Positions 22,052 through 32,308 of a stretch of DNA of 64,000 bases are shown here, in pieces. Each line of letters starts with the position of its first letter. Positions within the stretch are counted from its first letter, which is position 1. Below the pieces are notes generated by a model. The model was not told the origin of the DNA, ran no database searches, and worked only from the letters and a program-made list of their open reading frames with translations. A program made the translations under genes and the position numbers. Source of the DNA: Rebecca billardiae RCC1528 (lineage: Eukaryota; Haptophyta); the NCBI GenBank assembly GCA_965240325.2, contig OZ251249.1:434001-498000 (forward strand), read 5' to 3'.

Positions 22052-24515
22052 ATGGCGGCAAACGGGAGCCCACAGTGGCGCTTCCGCCAAATATTCGGCG
22101 AGCGAGATCCGTCCGAGGAGACAGCTGAGGGTGCGCGCCCGCCTCGCCCCGCGCGGCGCCAGCCAGCCCGCCGTGCGCGCGCGCGCGCGGCCGGGCAGCC
22201 GTACGGCGGCAGCCATCCTGAGCGGTGCCGGATGCGCGCGCACGTGCGCGCACGCGCGCACCCGCGCCGCGCGCGCGCAGAGGACCTCATCTCCGCCGTC
22301 GAGTTCAACGAGGATGGCACCTACCTGGCAACCGGCGACCGCGGAGGCCGCATCGTCATCTTCGAGAGCTCGGAGATGGACGGCGTGCCCAAGGGCAACG
22401 GGCAGGGCATGCGCACGCGCCCTCGGTACGACGGCGACGGCGGCGAGTCGCGCCGCTCGGCGGCAGCGCGCGTGGAGTACCGCTTCTACTGCGAGTTCCA
22501 GTCGCACGAGCCCGAGTTCGACTACCTCAAATCCCTCGAGATCGAGGAGCGGATCAACAAGATCCGCTGGTGCGGGGGGTACGCGGGCAGCCGCTGCCTG
22601 CTGTCCACCAACGACAAGACGATCAAGCTGTGGAAGGTGCGCGCGCACTGCTGCGCGCACCGCGCACCGCGCACCGCGCACCGAGCACCGCGGCGCCGCA
22701 CAGCGGCAGAGCACGCCGCGTGGACGGTGCACCGCGGATGGCGCGCCGCGGGCGGCGCCACGTGCGCAGCACAGCGCACTGCCGCGCGCTCGGCGCACCA
22801 GCGCACCAGCGCCGCCGCGCGCCGGAGGGCCGATGCGGCCGGGCGAGGGGGCGGTGCGCGGACGTGCCGTCCGGCGACGACGCGGCAGCGCGCGAGGCGG
22901 TGCCAGCCGGGGGCAGGCGGGCGCGGGTGGCGGGCGCGGGCGTCCGCGCCCGGCGTTCGCTCACCGCGCCGCGCCCCACCGCCCGCCGCCGCCCCGCCCC
23001 CGCCGCGCAGATCTACGAGAAGAAGGTGAAGCTGGTCACCGCCATCAACACGGAGGGGCGCGGCGCGGGCGGCGGCGGCGCGGTGCTCGCCGCCGCCGCG
23101 GGCGGCGGCGCGCCGCTCTCGATGGCGTCGCTGCGCATGCCGACGATCACGCCGCACGACGTGATCGTGACGGCGATGCCCAAGCGCGTGTACGCCAACG
23201 GCCACGCCTACCACATCAACTCGATCGGCACCAACTGCGATGGCGAGACGTTCCTCTCCGCCGACGACCTGCGCATCAACCTGTGGCACCTCGCGTCCAC
23301 AGACGTCTGCTTCAACATCGTCGACATCAAGCCGGCGGACATGGAGGACCTGTCCGAGGTGATCACGGGCGCGGAGTTCCACCCGAGCGCGTGCGCGCTC
23401 TTCGCGTACAGCTCGAGCAAGGGCTCGATCCGGCTGGGCGACATGCGCCAGCGCGCGCTGTGCGACACGCACGCCAAGGTGCGCGCGGCGCGCGCTCACC
23501 GGCCCCGCGGCGCGCGCCCACTGGGCGCGCGCCGCGCCGCGCCGCGCCGGGGCGAGCGCGCGCGCGCGGGATGCGCTGCGCGGCCCGGCGCGTGACCGCG
23601 GTGGAGCCCGCGCGCACCCGCGTGGCCGCGCGCGCGCAGCTCTTCGACGAGGGCGCCGCCGTGCGCTCCTCCTTCTTCTCCGAGGTCGTCTCCTCCGTCT
23701 CCGACATCAAGTTCTCCGCGGACGGTCGCTACATCCTCTCGCGCGGTGAGCGGCGCGGCGCGGCGGCGGGGAGCTCGCGTGGCGGCGCGCGGCGTGAAGC
23801 CGTGCGCGGCGGCGCACGGCCGGCAGGGCTAGAAGGGGCGGTGGGAAGGCGCGGGGGTGCCGCCCGGCGGCTGCGGCCTGCCGTATGCTCCCCCTGCGCC
23901 CTGGCTACACGGGCCGAGCCTCACGAGAGAACCCTCACGAGAGAGCCGCGCCCGCTGCCCCCGTGTGTGCGCGTGCGCGTGTGTGCGTGTGTGCAGACTA
24001 CATGACGCTCAAGCTGTGGGACGTGGCGATGGAGAGGGCGCCGGTGCTCACGCTCGACGTGCACGACCACCTGCGCGCCAAGCTGTGCGAGCTCTACGAG
24101 AACGACCTCATCTTCGACCGCTTCGAGTGCGGCTGGTCGGGTGACGGCAAGCTGGTGACTGGCTCCTACCACCGAAGGGTGCACGTCTTTGACGCGGACG
24201 GCTCGCAGAGGGTGACGGTCGAGACGGACAAGCACGCGACGCCGAGCGTGACGCAGCTGCGCTCGCCGCGCCGGGCGAAGGCGAACGCGCCGCCCGACGG
24301 GCCGGTGGATGGGGTGCGCGCGCGCGGCCCCACGCCCGCGCGCCGCGTCGGCCGGCCGCGCGCTCACGCGCCGCGTGCCGCGTCGCGCATCGGCGCCTGC
24401 CGTCCTTCCCCCTCCCTCGCAGCAATCCAAGATCCTCTTCCATTCGCACCATCCGCAGCTCGACCTGCTCGCCATCGCCGCCTCCAACTCGTTGTACATC
24501 TTCGCCGCGAGCTAG
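22052..24515 (+). CDS. PPP2R2: Protein phosphatase 2A regulatory subunit B (B55/PPP2R2 type)
   Basis: B55 is a seven-bladed WD40 subunit that targets the PP2A A/C core to substrates, including mitotic ones. Six exons: 22052-22130, 22281-22636, 23011-23478, 23640-23745, 23997-24313 and 24423-24515. The sum is 1419 nt, giving 472 aa (typical ~450). Family signatures appear in order: [152 protein letters not shown] and SLYIFA. Several of these are completed only across splice junctions (AEE-DLI, SR-DYM), which confirms the exon model. Donors are GTGCG except intron 4 (GTGAG). An Ala/Gly-rich insert in exon 3 and a Pro/Ala stretch before the last exon are lineage-specific. The start is the first ATG, in frame with WRFRQIFGE. 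Confidence 0.95.
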
Positions 24516-25283
24516 GCAGCCCTGGCTGCTGCGCGCGGCGCCGCTGGGTTGGAGGCGGGGCGAGGCGGGCGCCACCCGTCAGCCGAGTCGGACTGAGCCG
24601 AGGCCGGGGCGCGGCGAGCGCTGCGGATCATGCCGCGCCAGCCAATGCCCGCGGAGATCGTCTCGCGTCTGGGCGGGGCCACGGACGGGTGCGGGGCCCG
24701 TGGCCTCTGTGGGAGGCGCGCAGCAAAGCCGGCACTCGTCGCCGGGCGAGCACCACGCCGCGAGCGGCGTGGCCGTGCGGTGGCGATCTTCGGCAGCGCC
24801 GGCAGGCGGCACGACTCCGTCCTCGTGCCACGATGATGATGACGATCGTAGTCGATAGGCTGCGCACGCGCCGATATGACGGCGCAGACGACTGCTGCTG
24901 GTATAGTACGAGCAGCAGTAGTGCTGATGATGTTGAGATCTAGCAGCGCAGTCGTATTAGACTAGCTGAGGAGCCGACGTCTGATGGTCGATCGTAGACT
25001 ACTCGCAGTGACACAGTGACCGTCAGTGAGCCCCCGGCCGTCGCCCGTTGGTTGCTGTCGACTGTCGTGTCGGACGCCACGATCGGCATCGTGCGGCTGG
25101 CGTAAAAATCGTCAGCAGCATTTTTATTGCGGTTTTCAGAATCGAATTCATCAGCAATCGTTCGTCGATCAACGGTGCGATCATCACGATCGTTCAAACG
25201 ACGAACGCGGTCAAAGCCCGACGCGGACGCCCGCCGCCGCTTCCCGCCGCGCGCACACGTCACGAGCCAGCTGCGCACGTGTC
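24516..25283. other. Spacer between the B55 gene and the zinc-finger gene
   Basis: About 770 bases. GC-rich up to 24800, then mixed sequence with GATGATGATGA (24833) and CAGCAGTAGTG runs, and AT-richer sequence around 25100-25200 just upstream of the next ATG. No gene is seen. The following reading frame stays open back to 25026, but that part has poor coding character. Confidence 0.45.
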
Positions 25284-27980
25284 ATGCTCAGCAGCCCCAT
25301 CGCCACGTCTTCCGCCGCGGCGCTCGCCTCGGCCAAGCCCGGCGGGCGCGGCAGCTCGGCCGCCGACGCCGACGGCGACGCGTTTGGAACGCCGCCGCCG
25401 CCGCCTGCTTCATCCTCGTCGCCCAAGCAGGCGGCGGCAGCGGCGGCGTGTGGCGCGGACGCGGCGCCGGCGCAGCTGCCTGCCCTGCGCACGTGCAGCC
25501 TGTGCATCGAGGAGGTCGACGCGCAGAGTGGCGTCGAGTGCGCGAGCCGCGTGGCTGCGCACTTCATGTGCAACGGGTGCTTCGCGCGCGAGGTGCGGCG
25601 CGTGAGCGACGACGAGGTCGAGTTCGAGACCCTCGCGCTGCGCGAGGGCCGCGTGCTCTGCCCGCACACCGTCGACCTGCGCACGTGGATGCGCCGCCCG
25701 CGCGGCCCGGACAAGCGCGAGACGTTCCCCGAAGTATCCTCGCTGCTCGAGGCACTGGACGAGGCCTTTGGCGGCGAGATGCCCAGCGCGGCCGAGGCGC
25801 AGCGGCGGTGCGGCTGCGCCTCGGAGCCGTTCTCTGACCGCGCCGTCGCGCTGCACTGCGGCGACGACGAGCTGTACGACCTCTACGCGCGCGCGCGCGC
25901 GCGCGTGCGCGAGCATGCCGTGTACGCTGAGGCGCAGCAGCTGATGAGCGCGCATGCGGACGCGCTCGCGGACGCGATGCGCCGGCCGGACCACCCGGTG
26001 CGGCAGGCGAACCAGCTGCTGGCGCGGCAGCTCCGGCTGCAGCTGCCCAACGCGCGGCAGTGCGGCCGCTGCGCCTTCGGCCCGCTCGACCACTTCGCAT
26101 GCGCCGACCTCGCCCACCACCACGGAGAGGTGACGACGGTCGGCCTGCGGCGCGGCGGCGTCATCTCGAACGGCTGCCCGCGGTGCGGCTGGTTCCACAA
26201 GGACGTGCACGCGTGGCCCAAGTGGGACGGCACGCTCTCCGTCGACCAGGCCGCGATCGACGCGCCCGCGCTCCGCGCCGCCTCGGCGGGCGCGCGCGCG
26301 GCCGCGGCGGGCTCGAGCGACGCGGGCGCGCCGAGCGCCGACGCGCCGCGCGCGCGCGGGGCGGCCGGCTGGCGCTGCCCGCGGTGCACGCTGATGAACG
26401 AGCCCGCGCATCGCACGTGCGAGGCGTGCGTGGGCCCGCGCCCGCCGGCGCGCACGGAGCGGCCGGCGCGCGCGTACACCGCTCGGCTCGAGAGCGTCGA
26501 GGCGCAGCAGAACGCCGCAGAGCTGCGCCTGCGCATGGCGCAGGCGCAGCAGGAGGAGGCGGAGCGGCGCATGCAGCGCGCGCAGGCGATCCAGAGCGAG
26601 GCGGTGCGCATCATGGAGCGGTTCGGCGCGCGCCCGAGCGCGAGCTCGCCGCTGCTGCGCCAGGAGCCGCCGCCGCGCCAGGAGATGGAGGGCGACCTGC
26701 CGCTGCTGATCACGGGCACCTTCTCGCGCGTCCGCGGCGCGCCGGAGGGCCACCCGCCGCTCACGCTCTCGCGCCGGGAGATGTGGGCGAGGCCGGGCGT
26801 GCTCAACGCGTACTGCGGCGCGCACGTCGGCACCGCGCGCGTGATGCTGCGCTGGGTGTGGACCGGTCGGGCGTCGATGGCTCTGCGCGGGCCATCGCGC
26901 GACGCCCCGCTCAACGCCGTGCCCGTGGGAGACGTGCGCACGCGCCTCGGCTGGCACCGGCTCGGCAGCGCGATGACCGACGGTCGCGCCAATCTCCTCA
27001 ACCACGTGCTCGAGGGCTGGTGGACGTGCGGCGGCGTGCGCTTCTGGGTGCAGCAGTCGGGCGCGACGGTGCTCGCGCGCGGCTTCTCGACCACCGCGCC
27101 GGGCACCGTGCCCTTCGGCACCGGCTACCTCTACCTCTCGTTCGAGATGCCGGTGGGCAGCCCGTTTGGCGCGCGGCGGGGGGCGGAGAGCGCGCTCGCG
27201 GTCAGCCTCGAGCCCGGCGCGTGGGCGCGCGAGCCGACCACGCCGGCGGCAGCGGAGCGCGACGAGCAGCTGCGCGTGCGCCTGCGCAGCTGGTTTGCGG
27301 CCACGCCGCAGGCGGACCCTGCCACGCGCGCGGCGCGCATCGAGTACCACCCCCAGTCGCAGATGCGCTTCCAGGCCGCCGTGGCGGCGATGCCGGCGGG
27401 GCTGCGCGCCACCTCGAACGACGCGCTCCCGCCGCCGCTGCGCTGCTCGGGGTGCGAGCGCGTCGCCACCGTCGGCCTCCTCGTCTCGCGCCGCGAGGAC
27501 GGCGCGCCCCGCTGCGTCAGCTGCGAGGAGCGGCGGGTGGGCGCCATGCCGCCGCCGCCACAGCCCGCCACGTCGCCGGCGCTGCCCGCGCTCAGCGCGG
27601 GCGCTCCGGCGTTCGCCATCGGCGCGGCGGAGGAGCCGGTAGCGCGGCCGTCCGCCTCACGGGCGCCCGCTCGGCGCGGACCGGGCCACGCTGCGCGGCC
27701 GGCGGCCGGCGCGGCTAGAGCGCAGCGCCGCGCGCCCGCCGCCTCCGCGGCCCACTCTGCTGCGCCGCCGGATGCACAGCCTGCGGCGGCGTGCGCACCG
27801 CCGGCCGTCTTCCAGTTCGCGCCGCCCGGGGACACGGCAGCGCCTCCGGGCGGGCCGTTCTCGACGGCAGCGTGGCCGGCTGCTCCGGTCGGCGCGCAGC
27901 CTGCCCCACCCGCCCCTGCCGCCTACACGACGCTGCAGGCAGCGCTTGCAGCGCATCGGGGCCTGGGCGGCGGCCAGTGA
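25284..27980 (+). CDS. Large multi-zinc-finger protein: RING-like, IBR-like and RanBP2-type fingers
   Basis: 898 aa from the ATG at 25284, intronless. From the N-terminus: a Ser/Ala/Pro-rich leader; a Cys-rich RING-like module (C71xxC74, C86, H93, C96, C99, and C126 in LCPH); a Cys/His module around 257-305 with CGRC, HFAC and CPRCGWFH, resembling an IBR/RING2-type finger; a RanBP2-type zinc finger at about 362-383 (GWRCPRCTLMN then CEAC), which in relatives binds ubiquitin or RNA; a charged coiled coil at about 400-450 (RLESVEAQQNAAELRLRMAQ); a globular domain of unknown type (~455-700) with GWWTCGGVRFWVQQSG; a CxxC-x(n)-CxxC pair at about 720-752; and a Pro/Ala-rich tail. An RBR-like ubiquitin ligase is a possible reading, but the finger order and spacing are not canonical. 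An upstream extension to a GTG at 25026 looks non-coding. Confidence 0.75.
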   Translation: MLSSPIATSSAAALASAKPGGRGSSAADADGDAFGTPPPPPASSSSPKQAAAAAACGADAAPAQLPALRTCSLCIEEVDAQSGVECASRVAAHFMCNGCFAREVRRVSDDEVEFETLALREGRVLCPHTVDLRTWMRRPRGPDKRETFPEVSSLLEALDEAFGGEMPSAAEAQRRCGCASEPFSDRAVALHCGDDELYDLYARARARVREHAVYAEAQQLMSAHADALADAMRRPDHPVRQANQLLARQLRLQLPNARQCGRCAFGPLDHFACADLAHHHGEVTTVGLRRGGVISNGCPRCGWFHKDVHAWPKWDGTLSVDQAAIDAPALRAASAGARAAAAGSSDAGAPSADAPRARGAAGWRCPRCTLMNEPAHRTCEACVGPRPPARTERPARAYTARLESVEAQQNAAELRLRMAQAQQEEAERRMQRAQAIQSEAVRIMERFGARPSASSPLLRQEPPPRQEMEGDLPLLITGTFSRVRGAPEGHPPLTLSRREMWARPGVLNAYCGAHVGTARVMLRWVWTGRASMALRGPSRDAPLNAVPVGDVRTRLGWHRLGSAMTDGRANLLNHVLEGWWTCGGVRFWVQQSGATVLARGFSTTAPGTVPFGTGYLYLSFEMPVGSPFGARRGAESALAVSLEPGAWAREPTTPAAAERDEQLRVRLRSWFAATPQADPATRAARIEYHPQSQMRFQAAVAAMPAGLRATSNDALPPPLRCSGCERVATVGLLVSRREDGAPRCVSCEERRVGAMPPPPQPATSPALPALSAGAPAFAIGAAEEPVARPSASRAPARRGPGHAARPAAGAARAQRRAPAASAAHSAAPPDAQPAAACAPPAVFQFAPPGDTAAPPGGPFSTAAWPAAPVGAQPAPPAPAAYTTLQAALAAHRGLGGGQ

Positions 27981-28082
27981 CGCGGCGGCGGCCGCCTGCA
28001 TGAAGAGCACACAGGGCATGCACACAGCCGGCCTGCGCCGGGCCGACGGCGTCGCCCCGCGCGCCGCCCGCAAGCTCAACGG

Positions 28083-28355
28083 CGTTCTTCGGGAGGCTGC
28101 TCACGCGCGTCGCGGTGCACTACCGAGCCGTGGACGCGGCCAAGCGGGCCGCTATCCAGATCGAGGCCAGCGCGCTCGACGTCACTGCCATCGGCCTCGT
28201 TGCCGAGGACCGCCCTTGTGCTGGCTGCGCGAGCTCGAGCTCCTATCTCATGCGAGCTTGCCGCTCTGCGGCGCCTGCTGAGACTTCTTCGCGATCGCGT
28301 CTCTCACGGCTATCGAGCACGGGCACGTCGGCTCGACTGCGGCCGCCCGAGCTCG
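28083..28355 (+). pseudogene. Decayed paralogue of the last exon of the BAH-domain gene
   Basis: Translating from 28085 gives FFGRLLTRVAVHYRAVDAA followed by KRAAIQIEASALDVTAIGLV and AEDR. This aligns with IFDRLLTRVVAHCRGLHAAE, RASVQVDATAYDAAVIDLF and AEDR in the minus-strand gene at 4969-5678. Similarity then moves to a second frame (WLRELELLSHASLPL against GRYELELASHASLPL) and then to a third (FFAIASLTA against FFSIAPLNG). Stops and frame changes mark it as a relic. It has no start, and lies on the strand of, and 100 bp downstream of, the zinc-finger gene. It shows the unknown C-terminal domain exists in at least two copies. Confidence 0.75.
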
Positions 28356-28399
28356 TCCTGGCGAGAGCAGCACAGCCGTCGGGCAGCACTCCCCTGAGG

Positions 28400-31195
28400 G
28401 AGCAGGGCCGGGATGGAGCACCGCCTCCGCCTGGGCCCGCGGCCTGGGGCACGCGGCGGCGACGGCAGATGCCGCCGCGGCCGAGCGCCTTCCGGAGCAC
28501 TTGGATGAGGGTGAGGTCGTAGTCAATGTCGCCGCCCGCCGGCCTAGCGGCGAGCAGCTGCGGCAGACTGCAGCCGCGGCTGTCGCCCCCGTGCGCCCGC
28601 GTGGGCGCTAGGCCGCTGGCGGATGAGGATGATCGCCGTCGGACGATAACGTCTTAGAACGACGAGGTCGTCGTAGTATAACTATTAACTATATAACCAT
28701 ATATATAACTATATATGTATATAGTTGCCATTATATAAATTATTTATATTAGTTCGAGGGCGCCGCGCGGGCCCGCGCGCGCCGCGGGCCGCAGCGCCCG
28801 CAGCATTCAAGCGGCGGAGCCCTATAGTGATTAATTAGTGAAGCGGCGCGCAGCTGCAGAATTGACTGATGAAGAGGGGCTTGGAGACAGTGAGCGCGCC
28901 GCCTAGTCAGTAGTCGCGGTGCGCTCATGTCGCGATGAAGTGCGGATGAGGTTGTAGTCGACGTCGCACTCGCAGCCCGGCGCGGCGCGCCGGCGCGGGC
29001 CGCGTGCTGCAGATGCAGTCGGCTTGATGCTGGGGAACCTGGCGGCCCCTGGCCCTGGGCTCGTCACACCCCGCACCCCCTGCCCCACCAGTGGGGTGGA
29101 GCGAGGGGCACGGAGGAGGCCAGCGCCAAGGGCCTGCCCCGTCTGGCTCCGGTCACTGTCCGGGACGTCCAGCAGGGGTGCATTCAGACTCTCTGGGGGG
29201 GTCTGGGGGGGGCTCCCCCCAGCCGATCGAAGGACCAAATACGCCTCAATAAGGCCCTACAACTCGCCAGAATTCGCATAGCAGACCGTGTTCGCTGGTG
29301 TTAGCTGAGGGCTGCGTCGTGCGGCGTCGGCTCTGCGCCGGGCGGCCATGACGCATTGCACACAGCCCCGAGATCGGCGCCTCCCTCGCGAGTCAAGACG
29401 TAGCGTAGTGCAGGATCGAGCAACGCATTGACCGCTGCGGCGCACCGCGCAGGCCACGCCGCACCTCAGCACTCGCGAACAAGCTCTGAGCCAGCCAGCT
29501 GTGGCAGTCCTCTGAGGAGCTGCAGCCAAGCACGAGCTCGTGCACCACGAGCTGACGGCGCGGCCCGGGGCGCGAGCAGCTAGAAGCCGACAAGCTCATG
29601 CGCACGCCCGCACCGCCGCGAGGTGTGGCCGCCGGCGCGAGCAGCTCGACGCGGACAGCGCGCAGCTTGCTCGAGTCGACGAGCAGCTTCTCGCCCATCG
29701 GTGACTCTCAGTGCACGAAGGTGCACCCGAGGCGCGAGCGCGACAGGGTGCCGCGGCCAACCAGCGGATGCGCCCGGATCAAGGCCTCCAAGACGTCTCG
29801 TCTCCTCGCCCGCTCGGCGGCGCTCCATCGTGCGAGAGACCGGTCCGGGAGCCCCAAAAAAAGTTCAGCACGATGGAGTCCTCCGTGTTCGACTGTGACG
29901 ACGCGTTCAAACACGTCGAGGCGTGAGAAGACGTCGATTACTTCGATGAGGACTACGTTACTTCGTCCGCCGCCCCGGAGATCTTTCGATTGCGGTACCC
30001 GACCCGTTGCACGGGTGAGTAACCGTGAGCGTATGAAAAAACGACATGCGTATGAAATGTCATCGGTTTTGTCACTCGCGCTGCCGCATGGCTGACGCCC
30101 GCGCCGATCCGAGCGGAATGGGGCATTGCGAAGCCGATTCGCAATGCCCCAATCCAATCGGCATGTCAATCGACCCAACCGTCGCTGAGAACGAACGACA
30201 AAACCCAAGGCAGGTGCCCACCAAGCGACGCCGCCCGCGCGCCGGCAGCGTGAACGCGCGGTCGCGCAGAGGTGGCCAATGCAGAAGGCATCAGCCAATG
30301 CTCCTGCCTTCGGCAAGCGCGCCACCTCAGCGTCAGCATCGGGTGGGACCGTGACGATATATGCCCTGGATGCGGCTCCAGCCAAACGCCCTCGACACGG
30401 GGAGCCGCCATCGGCAGCGAGCGCGCCACGGATACATACACGTGCTGTCCTCGTGAACGAGGATTCAGGAGACGAGGCGCCGACGGCTCGGCCCGCGATG
30501 CGCAGGCAGGCTGGAGTGGCTCACGCTGCGATCGCGTGTACGGGTACATAAGGCGTGCGCACGCAACCACACCGCCTGCGTGAAGCGCGTGGGCAAGCTG
30601 CTGAAGCCTCTCACGATGCGTGCGCGCCTTCCTTCTCACCTCTGCGCTCGCCGACCGCTGCCTTCCGCGCGGCAGACAGGGGACACCTGCCACCTGGCGC
30701 GCACGACGCAGCGTGTAACGCAGAAGGTGGTAGATCCGCTGCCACGCTCCCGCTGCCGCTGCTGCCGGCGGCAGCGGTATGCCCGAGGCGGCGACGGCGG
30801 TGACTATCACTGCCAAAGTGTCGTTTTTTCGGCGCTCACGCGTGCAACTGGTCACCCTCATCGCTCCCTGGCTCCCAGGGGGTCGTCTAAATGCACCCCC
30901 CCATAGGCCTGAGTATATCTAATATATATATATATATATATTAGATATAGTAGTAGTATATATATATGTATGTATACCGTTAATATATACCGTCATGATA
31001 GGGGGCACTACTCACTGACTCGGGACGTCATACTCATCTGATCCCGACTCCCGTCGCTCGGACGATTACGTCGGGCTGGAGAGTGGAGCCGCACGCAGAT
31101 ATGTGCCGGTTTGTCTGCTGATGCTGCTGATGCCTGCTGCATGAAATGAGCAGTACAGCCGCTGTCTCAGTGCAGTCGTCCCCGCCGAGCCAGCG
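28400..31195. other. Gene-poor stretch
   Basis: About 2.8 kb without a supportable gene. AT-rich islands at 28675-28755 and 30910-30975 are built of TATA repeats. G/C-homopolymer-rich sequence lies near 29190-29225. The remaining frames on both strands are Arg/Ala-rich and discontinuous. A short palindrome TATATATATATATATA precedes TTAGATATAG near 30930. Confidence 0.45.
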
Positions 31196-32308
31196 TCAGC
31201 ATATGCACCCGTTTGCAGGGTCGTCGAACATCCACAAGTGATGCGGGAACTCAGCCCGAGCGAGTTCGCAAAGCTCCTCAAAGTTGGTGAACTTGCTGCA
31301 GAGCCCTGGAAGCGAGGTCTTCACAAAGTTTTTGACGACAGCAGTGCCGCCTGCCCCCACCTGCGCTTTCGTCTTCGTTTTTAGTTGGACGTGCATGTCG
31401 CGCAGCATGCCGACGTCAAGGCGAAGGCCGAGCAATGCGGCCACGCCCAAGAAGAGCTTGTCATGCTGGTAGAGCAGGTCATCATAATTGACCACCTTCG
31501 AGCAGCGGGCGCGCATGTGCCGTGCAAGGCAGAAGAGCACCCACGACTTATCCCGGAGGCTCTGAAGATCGTCCCACTTCTGGCAGTTGCTGCGCTTCTT
31601 GTGCTCGGGTGTGGACTCGCGCTGCGGCACCGAGCGGAGCAACGCCCTCGCCACGTCCATGGGAATCCGCTGCGGCGAAACGTAGTCGAGTACCGTCACG
31701 TTGAGCATTGCGTTCAGGCGGAATTGGCGTTGGCTCCGGTTGTGCCCAAAGCGCTTGTGCCACACTGCGGGGTCCATGCTGCCCTCGGCGCGCAGCTGTG
31801 TTGGCGTGACGCCGCTGGCAAAAATCTCGCGCATCTCCTCAAAGAGGACCTCGAGCGCATTATTGCGCGTCATCCACAAGGGGCAGGTCGAGTGCTTCCG
31901 CGCGAAGTCCTTCCACTTCGCCGGCTCCATCAAAATCGGCCACGGGCGCGTCTTGAGCATTGGGAATCGCCCCTCCTCAATCCGTTTGGTGTAGAAAGCG
32001 TCCGCCTTGTGGAGGGCGGCCGTCGCGTTCTTCGCCGGCGAGAACTTCTCGAGAGGTTCGAAGCCCAACACCGCCACGTCAGAAATCACACTCATCTTCT
32101 GCATGAACGCACTCGAGCCCGAATGCCCGTGGAAGATCAGGATGCCAGACTTGCAGTTGCAGTTGCGCGCACGCATCCGGGAGACGAGGGTTGGCAGCGA
32201 TTCCACCGTGCCATACACGGTGTACGGCGGCTGGCGGGCGTCTCCCCTGAAGACGTCATAGGCGCCGCAAGTCGAGCCAGCAGTCACCACCAGCATGAGG
32301 CACGACAT
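31196..32308 (-). CDS. Secreted sulfotransferase-like protein
   Basis: 370 aa from the ATG at 32308 (the frame stays open to a GTG at 32326). A short signal peptide is visible (MSCLMLVVTAGSTCG). GILIFHGHSGSSAFMQK resembles the 5'-phosphosulfate-binding loop of sulfotransferases (Gly...Ser-Gly-Ser/Thr-Ser). LWMTRNNALEVLFEE resembles the 3'-phosphate block (R-x-N...). SKVVNYDDLLYQHDKLFLGV, followed by AALLGLRLD, matches the late YEDL...LGL element seen in many members. The family would transfer sulfate from PAPS onto carbohydrates in the Golgi lumen. The PAPS-binding loop is less canonical than in the genes at 33946 and 42556, so the assignment is probable, not certain. No intron is seen. It points away from the sulfotransferase at 33946. 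Confidence 0.6.
   Translation of the reverse strand: MSCLMLVVTAGSTCGAYDVFRGDARQPPYTVYGTVESLPTLVSRMRARNCNCKSGILIFHGHSGSSAFMQKMSVISDVAVLGFEPLEKFSPAKNATAALHKADAFYTKRIEEGRFPMLKTRPWPILMEPAKWKDFARKHSTCPLWMTRNNALEVLFEEMREIFASGVTPTQLRAEGSMDPAVWHKRFGHNRSQRQFRLNAMLNVTVLDYVSPQRIPMDVARALLRSVPQRESTPEHKKRSNCQKWDDLQSLRDKSWVLFCLARHMRARCSKVVNYDDLLYQHDKLFLGVAALLGLRLDVGMLRDMHVQLKTKTKAQVGAGGTAVVKNFVKTSLPGLCSKFTNFEELCELARAEFPHHLWMFDDPANGCIC

Noticed and set aside
21742-22798. Minus-strand frames opposite the B55 5' exons
   Set aside because: Mirror shadows of exon 2 of the B55 gene and the GC-rich intron.
26060-27718. 552-codon frame overlapping the zinc-finger gene on the same strand
   Set aside because: Arg/Ala/Gly-rich shifted frame; the Cys motifs and varied composition are in the frame called.
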